Origin: JAXGTD01 sp040775095
GTDB lineage: Bacteria; Pseudomonadota; Gammaproteobacteria; Chromatiales; Chromatiaceae
Length of the DNA stretch: 5,368 nucleotides
Direction: 5' to 3'
Assembly: GCA_040775095.1 (NCBI GenBank)
Contig: JAXGTD010000194.1
Coordinates: 1 to 5,368 of the forward strand
Of this stretch, positions 1 to 5,368 are shown piece by piece. Below the pieces are notes generated by a model, which was given only the letters and a program-made list of their open reading frames with translations, was not told the origin of the DNA and searched no databases. A program made the translations under genes and the position numbers. Numbering within the stretch: position 1 is the stretch's first letter; every line of letters begins with the position of its first letter.

Positions 1-102
1 AGAGACGGGCCAGCCGATGCCGATGACGTTGTGGTAAACACAAAACTCCACGGGGTCAACGTCTTCGGAATCAGGACGAATGTGCATTCTCCAAGTCGTC
101 AT
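1..102 (-). CDS. Hypothetical protein, N-terminal 34 codons; candidate first integron cassette gene
   Basis: The reading frame opens at an ATG (102-100) and runs off the left edge of the window without a stop. It encodes MTTWRMHIRPDSEDVDPVEF followed by CVYHNVIGIGWPVS. An AAGGA Shine-Dalgarno sequence lies at 112-116, nine bases before the ATG, which supports this start. The short leader also holds a GTTAGCC core-like site (125-119). The gene is transcribed away from the integrase gene, as integron cassette genes are. I do not recognise the family with confidence. The W-R-x-x-I-R-P start and the GIGWP motif resemble the N-termini of uncharacterised accessory proteins, but that is an impression only. 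The function is unknown. That it is a cassette gene is inferred from position and direction. Confidence 0.6.
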   Translation of the reverse strand, partial: MTTWRMHIRPDSEDVDPVEFCVYHNVIGIGWPVS

Positions 103-118
103 GGATGCTTTTCCTTTC

Positions 119-125
119 GGCTAAC
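119..125 (-). other. Candidate integron core site (attI/cassette junction)
   Basis: Read on the minus strand this is GTTAGCC, which matches the G^TTRRRY core of integron recombination sites at six of seven positions (C instead of R at position 6). It lies 16 bases upstream of the leftward start codon, a typical distance for a cassette whose gene begins just after its core site. The match is short and imperfect, so the call rests mostly on its position between the integrase and a divergent gene. Confidence 0.35.
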
Positions 126-131
126 CATTAG

Positions 132-360
132 TATCAGGGCACACCCGCTCTGATAGGTCGATATTAGCCTAATTTTCGGGCAAGTTTGCAAGGAAATCAG
201 CCCGCATGGATCTATCAGGGCGCGCGCGCCCTGATATCCGTCTCCTCCCCGTGTTATCAGGCAGATTTGCCCTGATAAGTCCGATATCGGCGGTTACACG
301 TGGCAAAGTGACCTGATAAGTTGATATTGGCCGCAGAATCGGGCAAAAGTAGGGCGTGGT
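132..360. repeat. Array of about six degenerate 40-bp repeats with palindromic cores
   Basis: Copies begin near 132, 173, 213, 255, 295 and 338, a spacing of 39-43 bases. The core is a 23-24-bp palindrome, TATCAGGGC-N6-GCCCTGATA. It is perfect at 213-236, nearly perfect at 255-277 (one base short) and imperfect at 132-155. Copy five (near 295) keeps only the right half, CCTGATAAGT. Copies two and six keep the centre (GGGCAAGTTTGC and GGGCAAAAGT). Several copies continue with the same tail, seen as GGTCGATATTAGCC, AGTCCGATATCGGC and AGTTGATATTGGCC. The array fills the space between the integrase start and the divergent cassette gene, where attI and both promoters should be. It could be a regulator-binding array, part of attI or an expanded satellite. 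The function is unknown. Confidence 0.75.
161..191 (-). promoter_or_regulatory. Possible leftward cassette promoter (Pc-like)
   Basis: On the minus strand a TTGCAA (191-186) is followed after 19 bases by TAATAT (166-161), giving an acceptable -35/-10 pair that would drive the leftward gene at 102. The spacer is about two bases longer than ideal. The site lies within the 40-bp repeat array, mainly in its decayed second copy. This is inference from consensus only. Confidence 0.3.
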
Positions 361-389
361 GTGTACGGTTGCGGGGGGGTGGCGGCGGC

Positions 390-1527
390 ATGGCGGAGCC
401 CAGGCTGATGGACGAGGTACGCGGGGTGATGCGGCGGCTGCATTACTCGATGCACACGGAACGGCGCTACTGCGACTGGATCGCGCGGTTCGTGCGCTTC
501 CACCGCATGCGTTCGCGGGGGCAACTGCTGGCGGCGGGCGCCCCGGAGGTCGAGCAGTTCCTGGGCTATCTCGCCGAGGAGCGTCACGTGGCCGCGTCGA
601 CGCAGAATCAGGCGATGAACGCCCTGGTGTTCCTGTACAAACGGGTGTTGGAGCATCCGTTGGGGGGTCGGATCGACGCCGCGCGGGCGACCAAGGCGCC
701 GCGAGTACCGGTGGTGCTGACGCGCGAGGAGGTCAGTCGGGTGCTGCCGCTGATCGAGGGTCAGGCCGGGCTGATCGTGCGGCTACTCTATGGCAGCGGG
801 TTGCGGATCACCGAGGCGGTGAGGCTGCGGGTGCTGGACCTGGACTTCGGGTACAAGCAGATCACGGTGCGCAATGGCAAGGGGAACAAGGATCGGGTAA
901 CCACCTTCGCGGCCAGGCTGGTGGAGCCGCTGCAGGGGCATCTGGCGAGGGTCCGACAGATTCATGAGCGGGATCTCGCGGAGGGCTTCGGCGCGGTGTA
1001 TCTGCCCTATGCGTTGGCCAGGCAACGCCCGAACGCGGCCTCGGAGTGGCGTTGGCAGTATGTCTTTCCGGCGGTCACCCGCGCGGCTGACCCACGCGAT
1101 GAAGCGGGTCGGATGCGGCGTCATCACGTGGATCAGAGCGTGGTGAACAAGGCGATCAAGAAGGCGATCGCTTTTAGGCGATTTCTGTCTAGTCTCATAC
1201 CAGCTGACTTGTCCTGACGCCCGCCTTCATTGTCGCACCGGCAGTCAGATAGCCCGGCTATGCTCCTACCGGTGCTCCTTGAAGGCGAACCTCAATCCGG
1301 CGTCATCTGGTATGAGATTCTCCGGCAGTCGCCTTACCGGTGTCGACAAGCGTGTCAGCGCCCACACGTTCCGGCACAGCTTCGCGACCCACCTGCTGGA
1401 GCGCGGCACCGATATCCGCACGATTCAGGCCTTGCTCGGGCACAAGGACGTGGAGACGACCATGATCTATACCCATGTGCTCAGCCAGGGCGCGCAGGGG
1501 GTAACGAGTCCGTTGGACGACCTGTAG
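390..1527 (+). pseudogene. intI: Integron integrase IntI, disrupted by a 157-bp insertion
   Basis: This was a site-specific tyrosine recombinase that joins gene cassettes at attI and attC sites. Residues 1-261 are read from 390. The remaining 64 residues resume at 1334 in another frame and end at the stop at 1525-1527. Spliced across the insertion the protein is 325 residues, normal for IntI. It carries R139 (GSGLRITE), K164 (GKGNKDR), H272 and R275 (HTFRHSF), H298 (LLGHKD) and Y307 (TMIYTHV). The integron-specific extra patch lies at about 192-228 (ERDLAEGFGAVYLPYALARQ onward to YVFPA) and separates it from XerC/D. As it stands, translation from the first part reads into the insertion and stops at 1215-1217, losing the H, R, H and Y of the active site, so it should be inactive. 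The ATG at 390 fits the family N-terminus. Only a G-run at 373-379 could serve as Shine-Dalgarno. The ATG at 408 is an alternative. Confidence 0.9.
1177..1333. mobile_element. 157-bp palindromic MITE-like element inserted in intI
   Basis: The element starts GGCGA and ends TCGCC and is flanked on both sides by TTA (1174-1176 and 1334-1336), a 3-bp target duplication. It is an imperfect inverted repeat along its whole length, with matching blocks GGCGA, TCTCATACCAG-N-TGAC, CGCCTTCA, GCACCGG and ATAGCC. Its exact midpoint, base 1255, is the centre of the small palindrome ATAGCCCGGCTAT. This coincidence of midpoint and outer boundaries supports the chosen ends. It holds no gene, so it would need a transposase supplied elsewhere. 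A 3-bp TNA-type target is known for the IS1031 group of the IS5 family, which makes that group a possible parent, but this is speculative. Confidence 0.8.
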
Positions 1528-1536
1528 GTCTGCTCC

Positions 1537-1585
1537 CGGGCACCTCGCCAAGCGCCAGTGCACCGACGCCAGGCAGTGGTGCCCG
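1537..1585. repeat. Inverted repeat in the intI/antitoxin convergent gap
   Basis: CGGGCACC (1537-1544) and GGTGCCCG (1578-1585) form 8-bp perfect arms around a 33-base loop, just past the intI stop. There is no T-tract, so an intrinsic terminator is not clear, and there are no GTTRRRY or RYYYAAC boxes, so it is not an attC. The surrounding 1528-1648 gap holds no gene. Confidence 0.3.
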
Positions 1586-1648
1586 ACCACCGTCCCCGCG
1601 GCCGAAACGACGTAGGCGCAGCGGCGGCGCGGGGATCGGGGTTCGCCG

Positions 1649-1966
1649 TCAAGCGCCTGCGTGGGGCACGAGCTTGATCTCCAGGTCGCAGCCGACCGCG
1701 GCCGCATAGCGCTTCAAGGTCGCAAGCGAGGGGGCGTGCTTCCCGGCGGACTCCAATCGGGAGACCGCGCTCTTGGTCGTCCCCATGCGGGCCGCGACGG
1801 CGTCTTGCGTCAGACCGGCGCTGGCTCTTGCCTTCAGCATTTCATCCGCGAGGGCGTATTCCAATGCCAGGCTCTCGTAGGCATCGCTGAAGCCAGGCCG
1901 CCGCTTACCTCTAGCCAGAAACGCGTCGTGGTCGTGGACAACGGGTTGGTACTTCAGCTCAGCCAT
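1649..1966 (-). CDS. higA: XRE-family antitoxin of a HigBA-type module
   Basis: This 105-residue protein has an N-terminal segment (about 1-38) followed by a helix-turn-helix domain of the HTH_3/XRE type at about residues 40-95. Its signature runs LTQDAVAARMGTTKSAVSRL and continues with S-L-A-T-L-K-R-Y-A. Antitoxins of this class bind and neutralise the partner toxin and repress their own promoter. The gene is second in the pair: its ATG (1966-1964) overlaps the toxin stop by 8 bp, so the two are translationally coupled. It has its own GAGAGG Shine-Dalgarno (1973-1978), six bases before the ATG, inside the toxin gene, which would allow extra antitoxin synthesis. The toxin-first order is typical of HigBA. 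The family assignment is firm from sequence. The precise name, HigA rather than another XRE antitoxin, is inferred from the partner. Confidence 0.85.
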   Translation of the reverse strand: MAELKYQPVVHDHDAFLARGKRRPGFSDAYESLALEYALADEMLKARASAGLTQDAVAARMGTTKSAVSRLESAGKHAPSLATLKRYAAAVGCDLEIKLVPHAGA

Positions 1967-2285
1967 GCTGTACCTCTCTTAGGCGTTTGCGAGCGACCTT
2001 GAGCTCCCTGTCGGGGGTTTTCGGCGTCTTCTTGATGAACGCGTGTAAGACGATGATTTGCCGGCCCGTGACAAAACAGTAGAAAGCGCGACCGATACCG
2101 GAGCGCCCCCGGGGGCGCAGCTCGAACAAGCCCTCGCCGAGGGCCCGAGAGTGCGGGAGTCCGAGATTGGGGCCGTGAGCCCCGAGCAACTCGATAAGGC
2201 GAGCGTAGTCAGCCAGGATATCCACGGGCCAAGATTCGACCTCGGCGAGTACGCGCTTGTGGAAGTAGCTGATCTCGAACGCCAT
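1959..2285 (-). CDS. higB: HigB-like toxin (Gp49/RelE superfamily)
   Basis: This 108-residue basic protein has the layout of phage Gp49-like (DUF891) HigB toxins. It has an N-terminal helical stretch (to about residue 38, RLIELLGAHGPNLGLPHSRALG), then the strand GLFELRPRG, then GIGRAFYCFVTGRQIIVLHAF and the basic KKTPKTPDRELKVARKR tail. Relatives are ribosome-dependent mRNA interferases. That activity is inferred here from family and from the XRE antitoxin encoded directly downstream with an 8-bp overlap. The ATG at 2285-2283 matches the usual start of the family, but no Shine-Dalgarno precedes it and the apparent -10 box ends only seven bases upstream. The protein looks complete, with no frameshift. 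Confidence 0.85.
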   Translation of the reverse strand: MAFEISYFHKRVLAEVESWPVDILADYARLIELLGAHGPNLGLPHSRALGEGLFELRPRGRSGIGRAFYCFVTGRQIIVLHAFIKKTPKTPDRELKVARKRLREVQHG

Positions 2286-2291
2286 GCCAAG

Positions 2292-2320
2292 ATGTTAGCG
2301 AACTTGCTAACTCTCGACAA
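2292..2320 (-). promoter_or_regulatory. Promoter of the toxin-antitoxin pair with internal operator
   Basis: On the minus strand TTGTCG (2320-2315) and TAACAT (2297-2292) are separated by exactly 17 bases, a good sigma-70 arrangement with four of six matches at each box. An inverted repeat, GTTAGC-N6-GCTAAC (2294-2311), fills the spacer and overlaps the -10 box. That is where an XRE antitoxin would bind to shut the operon off. The expected transcription start falls at or next to the toxin ATG. Confidence 0.55.
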
Positions 2321-2583
2321 GACGCCGGCATATGGTGGCCCCCTACGGAGACGATCTCGGCGGGCAGACCCATTCCTCTCCGGAAGGAGATCCTCGGGGT
2401 AGCGATCGCCTGATATCGCTGCAGCCAGAAGCTTCTGTGCTGAAGCAGCCGGCTTGCCTGGCGCCTTCCTATCGGACCCAGCGGGAATGTCGTACGCCTT
2501 CTGCCGTCAACGCCAATCATCGCTAGTAGGGACGATCGTTCTTGGCTAATCTGGATCGGAACAACAGATTGGCCGAGAAATTC
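2321..2583. other. Gap without a recognisable gene
   Basis: Between the toxin promoter and the ATPase remnant I see no convincing coding frame on either strand. The open frames have no recognisable motifs and no convincing ribosome binding sites. Two small inverted repeats are present: AGCGAT/ATCGCT at 2401-2420 and GCTTC/GAAGC at 2431-2446. The stretch may be decayed accessory DNA. Confidence 0.4.
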
Positions 2584-2872
2584 ATGCCGATGTTCTTCGA
2601 CTGTACCCTGACCGCGACGCTTCGCCAGGTCGCCGCCGGCTTTCCCGTCGTTGTGGTGACGGGACCGCGTCAGGTTGGAAAGACCACGCTGCTCGAGGCA
2701 TGCGCCGAGGCGGGTCGCGGTTCCGTGGCACTGGACGACCTCGACGCGCGCGACCTGGCGGGCCGTGACCCCGCACTCTTCTTGCGGCGGTATCCGCCGC
2801 CGGTGCTCATCGACGAGGTCCGGTACGTCCCCCCATTTGTTCGGCGCCATCAGGCTGGCGTTCCAACGCTTC

Positions 2873-2895
2873 GTCCGTGCCGCGGCCGCACGGAC
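2873..2895. repeat. GC-rich perfect hairpin
   Basis: GTCCGTGC (2873-2880) and GCACGGAC (2888-2895) form an 8-bp perfect stem with a 7-base loop, within the non-matching tail of the ATPase remnant. No T-run follows. It may be a repeat remnant at the break point. Confidence 0.45.
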
Positions 2896-2915
2896 CGAAC
2901 GGCGAACCCGATTGG

Positions 2916-2939
2916 CAGCCGGCCGCCTCGGCTGGTTTT
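2916..2939 (+). terminator. Possible intrinsic terminator
   Basis: CAGCCG (2916-2921) and CGGCTG (2929-2934) form a 6-bp stem with a 7-base loop, followed by GTTTT at 2935-2939. It could stop rightward transcription from the ATPase remnant before the next gene. The T-run is short, so this is tentative. Confidence 0.35.
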
Positions 2940-3025
2940 GGCGTTGGGATGCGACAAGTTATGACGCATGCGGCTGTTGTAATGCCGGCTCCCGACAACG
3001 GCGCCAAGCAACAGAGGTTACGCCC

Positions 3026-3445
3026 ATGTCCCGTCACGAACGTCCCCTGTCTTCCCGTGAGCTGCTCAGTCGCATCGGCTTGAGCGAGGACGCGCCGCCT
3101 GACCTGTTCGACGAGGGTGCCCTGGATGACCTGGAGGGTGATCTCGGCGCCGTGCTGCGGGAGCGTTGCGCGCAGTTGAACACCGCGCATGGTTTTGCCC
3201 CCGGCGATCTGGTGACCTGGAAGCTGGGGCTGAAGAACCGCAGGGCTCCTCGCTATGGGGAGCCGGCAGTGGTGGTCTGCGTGCTCGAGACGCCCCTGTT
3301 TGATGGCGACCAGGAGAGCGGCAGCACCTATTTTCGCGAACCGCTGAACCTGGTTCTGGGTATGATCTGGGAGCAAGGCCCGGGGCGCGGTGATTTCGTC
3401 ACCTTCCACTACGACGGCAGACGCTTCGAGCCCTGGGCGGGTTAG
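3026..3445 (+). CDS. Conserved hypothetical protein, 139 residues
   Basis: The ATG at 3026 follows AGAGG (3013-3017) with an 8-base spacer, a clear ribosome binding site. The protein has an acidic N-terminal half with predicted helices (LLSRIGLSEDAPPDLF, then LDDLEGDLGAVLRERCAQL). The C-terminal half is rich in strands: GDLVTWKLGLKNRRAPRYGE, AVVVCVLETP, then YFREPLNLVLGMIWE and FVTFHYDGRRFEPW. There is no signal peptide or membrane segment, so it should be cytosolic. The ordered motifs and clean coding pattern suggest a conserved family, but I cannot name it and assign no function. It stands alone: the upstream gene is a remnant, and 273 bp separate it from the exonuclease. Confidence 0.8.
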   Translation: MSRHERPLSSRELLSRIGLSEDAPPDLFDEGALDDLEGDLGAVLRERCAQLNTAHGFAPGDLVTWKLGLKNRRAPRYGEPAVVVCVLETPLFDGDQESGSTYFREPLNLVLGMIWEQGPGRGDFVTFHYDGRRFEPWAG

Positions 3446-3575
3446 TTGGACGAAGGGGGGGCTCCCGATGACACCGGGCAAGCAGACGAAAGACAAGCCG
3501 GGGCTCGCATGGGTGGCCATCCGTGGGTTCGGTCGTGGTGACCGGCTGTTACCCTGGAAAAGGCAGTTGACTGCT

Positions 3576-3590
3576 TCGCCTAAGAGGCGA
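3576..3590. repeat. Short hairpin in the gap before the exonuclease gene
   Basis: TCGCCT (3576-3581) and AGGCGA (3585-3590) form a perfect 6-bp stem with a 3-base AAG loop. It lies in the 273-bp gap between the hypothetical gene and the exonuclease. It could end the upstream transcript, but there is no T-run. Nothing else in the gap (3446-3718) is recognisable. Confidence 0.35.
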
Positions 3591-3718
3591 GCGTCTGATC
3601 TTGTTCGCGTTTGCGGGCGACGCGGACGCCGCGCACCCGGCTTGACGGATGCTGGCCCTGGCCGGGGTCGTTGGCCGATCCGATGGGCAATTTCGGCGAT
3701 TTTCGGCAGGAGAACGCT

Positions 3719-4336
3719 TTGGATACCGTGGCGGTCATCGATTTCGAAACCACCGGGCTCTATCCGCGCTATGGCGATCGTGCCACCGAGATTGCGATCA
3801 TGCTGGTGCGCGACGGGGAGATCGTCGACCGTTACCAGAGCCTGATGGACGCGGGCGTGCGTCTGAATGGATTCATCACGTCGCTCACCGGCATCACCAA
3901 CCAGATGATCCGCGCCGCACCGCCCGCGGCACGGGTGATGCGGGAGGCGGCGGCGTTCGTCGGCGAGACCCCGTTGATTGCGCACAACGCGTCGTTCGAC
4001 CAAGGCTTTTGGGATGCCGAGCTCGCGCGCATTGGCCAGAGTCGGCGCCAGCCCTTCGCCTGTTCCATGCTGGTGGCCCGACGTGTGATGCCCGATGCCC
4101 CGAACCACAAGCTGGCGACACTGATCGCCTATGCGGGCCTGCCCGTCGCCGGGACCTATCACCGCGCCGAGGCCGATGCCGAGATGGCGGCGCGGCTGAC
4201 GCTTCACATCGAGGCGCGGTTGATGCAGCGATTCGGGCTGACCGAGGTGCCCCATGCGCTGCTGGCCCGCATCCAGAAGACCCCAAAGAGCCGGTTATGC
4301 GCCTGCGTGGAGCGTTTCAGCGCCGGCTGTGCCTGA
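3719..4336 (+). CDS. DnaQ-like 3'-5' exonuclease (DEDDh family)
   Basis: This 205-residue soluble protein carries the full DEDDh exonuclease signature. Counted from the TTG start these are D8 and E10 in VIDFETTG, D94 in IAHNASFD, and H148 and D153 in YHRAEAD. Such domains bind two metal ions and remove nucleotides from DNA or RNA 3' ends. It is similar to the polymerase III epsilon exonuclease domain, but no polymerase-binding tail is evident, so it is better called a stand-alone DnaQ-like exonuclease with an unassigned substrate. I chose the TTG at 3719 because AGGAG (3709-3713) lies five bases upstream and it gives the usual short lead into the first motif. An ATG at 3683 is in frame but lacks a ribosome binding site. 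The gene converges on the DUF6398-type gene. Confidence 0.88.
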   Translation: MDTVAVIDFETTGLYPRYGDRATEIAIMLVRDGEIVDRYQSLMDAGVRLNGFITSLTGITNQMIRAAPPAARVMREAAAFVGETPLIAHNASFDQGFWDAELARIGQSRRQPFACSMLVARRVMPDAPNHKLATLIAYAGLPVAGTYHRAEADAEMAARLTLHIEARLMQRFGLTEVPHALLARIQKTPKSRLCACVERFSAGCA

Positions 4337-4427
4337 GAGTGCGTTTCCGCTTGCCGGCACCCGGCTTGTCTGCCCAATCGGCGTCGTCTGACATGCGCGG
4401 CGGCGGCAAAGTGCTACCGATCGGCTC

Positions 4428-4949
4428 TCAGTGTTCCTGGGCCTGCTCGGGCAGGAATGGGATCAGACCTTCCGCAAAGGCCGCTTGCTGGAGCTCGCGC
4501 GGCATCCCGCGGATATCCACGACCAGGCCATTGACCATCACCATCCAGGCCATCGGGTTGTCGGCAACCCTGCTTGGCAACGTCCACACGGGATCGAGCG
4601 GCCCGGTCTTCAGGATGTCGCGCACCAATTTCGACTTGCCTTGGCCGGTACTCTCAGCCACGCCGAATGCAGCATAGAGATCGGAGGCCTTCACGTGCGG
4701 CTTCTGGCCCGGGTCGGACAGAAAATTCACGGTGCCGATCGCGTGCGTGGCGCCGCATGCCCAGGTGTTCGGACGCCCTTTCTCCAACGGTGATGGTCGC
4801 TTGCGGCACAGCGCCGCCACGGCGTAGCGAATGAGCTTCCGGTACTCGTCGTTCAGATGCTCGATCGCAAACGCATCGGTCATTGCGACGATCTCGGCGA
4901 ACTTCGCCTGCATCGCTGCCGGCACCTTCTCGGATTTGTTTGCGGCCAT
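4428..4949 (-). CDS. DUF6398-type protein, 173 residues
   Basis: The protein begins MAANKSEKVPAAMQAKFAEI and has the pattern I associate with DUF6398. It has a helical N-terminus with HLNDEYRKLIRYAVAAL, then CRKRPSPLEKGRPNTWACGA, HAIGTVNFLSD, DLYAAFGVAESTGQGKSKLV and NPMAWMVMVNGLVVDIRGMP. The middle part (FGVAESTGQGKSKLVRDIL) looks like a helix-turn-helix and may bind nucleic acid. The molecular role of the family is not known to me. The frame stays open further upstream as far as 5192, but that stretch runs through the tRNA gene, so the ATG at 4949 is preferred. It has no Shine-Dalgarno (a C-rich ACCCCCCA precedes it). It lies 106 bp downstream of the tRNA on the same strand and could be read from it. 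Confidence 0.8.
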   Translation of the reverse strand: MAANKSEKVPAAMQAKFAEIVAMTDAFAIEHLNDEYRKLIRYAVAALCRKRPSPLEKGRPNTWACGATHAIGTVNFLSDPGQKPHVKASDLYAAFGVAESTGQGKSKLVRDILKTGPLDPVWTLPSRVADNPMAWMVMVNGLVVDIRGMPRELQQAAFAEGLIPFLPEQAQEH

Positions 4950-5055
4950 TGGGGGGTGTCGCCAGAATGCAACGCCGGTGCGAGCGCGGTGTTGCCGAGA
5001 CAAGCCCAGGGTCGATCCGGGAAGCCAGAAGTCGACCCTAAGCGGTTGATTCGAT

Positions 5056-5131
<76 letters not shown>

Positions 5132-5280
5132 GATGCCTGTGCCTGACGGCGTTGGCGCATACCGCGCGGGGGTGGGGTCTGGGTTGTCCCATCGCGGCAG
5201 GACCGGAAGTTTAGCATCGATGGGCCATCTTCTGCCAAGCGATGTTGTGCCCGGCCTCCGTTGGAGGAGGAGAGGCGGCC

Positions 5281-5328
5281 ATGCTGCTTCCTGATGGAGA
5301 TGCGGCTCGAATGCCATCCTTGGATTAG
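5281..5328 (+). CDS. Possible 15-residue small ORF
   Basis: ATG at 5281 opens a 15-codon frame (MLLPDGDAARMPSLD) ending in TAG. A strong purine run, GGAGGAGGAGAGG (5263-5275), lies a few bases upstream. Part of it pairs with CCTCC (5255-5259) in a 5-bp hairpin with a 3-base loop, which could mask the ribosome binding site. No attenuator-like codon run is seen. It could easily be chance. The rest of 5132-5368 shows no gene. Confidence 0.2.
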   Translation: MLLPDGDAARMPSLD

Positions 5329-5368
5329 AGCCGCGCGCGAGCCCAAAACGCGGGTTTCGGCGACCGCC

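Larger units (their letters stand above)
2584..2964 (+). pseudogene. AAA_14-type ATPase, N-terminal remnant with frameshift
   Basis: The frame from the ATG at 2584 gives the start typical of DUF4143-linked AAA_14 ATPases: a hydrophobic strand and Walker A at about residues 20-35 (FPVVVVTGPRQVGKTTL), then LDDLDARDLAGRDPALFLRRYP and Walker B at about 75-80 (PVLIDEV). After RYVP the frame turns into unrelated sequence and stops at 2964. Skipping one C of the six-C run at 2829-2834 would give RYVPHLFGAIRLA, which fits the family and points to a +1 frameshift. Even then the match ends within about ten residues, so most of a protein usually near 400 residues is missing. A TTG at 2542 opens the same frame upstream, but the extra residues look unlike the family. 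Function is presumably lost. The intact relatives are ATPases of unclear role. Confidence 0.7.

Noticed and set aside
132..360. CRISPR array reading of the regular repeats
   Set aside because: The copies differ strongly, the palindromic core is most of the unit, there are no unique spacers of constant length, and no cas gene is present.
1230..1709. A 159-codon ORF across the insertion and the intI 3' end
   Set aside because: It is out of frame with the recognisable integrase C-terminus and shows no motif.
1528..2320. The toxin-antitoxin pair as an integron cassette
   Set aside because: It lies on the 3' side of intI, and no paired RYYYAAC/GTTRRRY attC boxes flank it. GTTAGC-N6-GCTAAC at 2294-2311 is better explained as an operator in the promoter.
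3468..3845. A 125-codon plus-strand ORF with an AAGGGGGG leader
   Set aside because: It overlaps the start and first motif of the exonuclease in another frame, and its product is a low-complexity arginine-rich run typical of out-of-frame GC-rich DNA.
2807..4255. A 482-codon open frame on the minus strand
   Set aside because: It is the GC-rich antisense shadow of the hypothetical gene and the exonuclease, both of which have better motifs and ribosome binding sites. Its own product shows no domain.

Overview
The window is GC-rich proteobacterial DNA. Codon use, the integron integrase, the tRNA-Ala and the conserved hypothetical families suggest a gammaproteobacterium, perhaps a purple-sulfur-type Chromatiales. 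That placement is inference, because nothing in the window names the species. The left half is accessory DNA and the right half looks like ordinary chromosome.

Left half (1-1527): this is the integrase end of a chromosomal integron. An integron-type tyrosine recombinase (intI) runs rightward. Upstream of it lies a roughly 230-bp array of degenerate 40-bp repeats. Each good copy is built on a palindrome of the form TATCAGGGC-N6-GCCCTGATA. Beyond the array is a GTTAGCC core-like site, followed by the first 34 codons of a leftward gene with its own ribosome binding site. This is the expected layout of integrase, attI region and first cassette. The integrase gene is broken by a 157-bp palindromic, MITE-like element flanked by a TTA direct repeat. 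Removing the element and one TTA restores a single 325-codon reading frame with every catalytic residue, so the insertion is a clean and probably recent inactivation.

Middle (1528-2964): a leftward HigB/HigA-type toxin-antitoxin pair (toxin first, 8-bp overlap) has a promoter with an internal inverted repeat, apparently placed so that the toxin mRNA is nearly leaderless. To its right are about 220 bp with no recognisable gene, then the N-terminal remnant of an AAA_14-type ATPase that is frameshifted at a run of six Cs and cut off after its Walker B region. GC-rich hairpins follow it.

Right half (2965-5368): a conserved hypothetical protein, a DnaQ-like DEDDh 3'-5' exonuclease with a probable TTG start, a convergent DUF6398-type protein and a tRNA-Ala(CGC) gene. 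The last 237 bp hold no clear gene, only a 15-codon ORF behind a strong but hairpin-enclosed Shine-Dalgarno sequence. These genes do not form an evident pathway. The functional story is the integron platform on the left, now apparently locked by loss of its own integrase.
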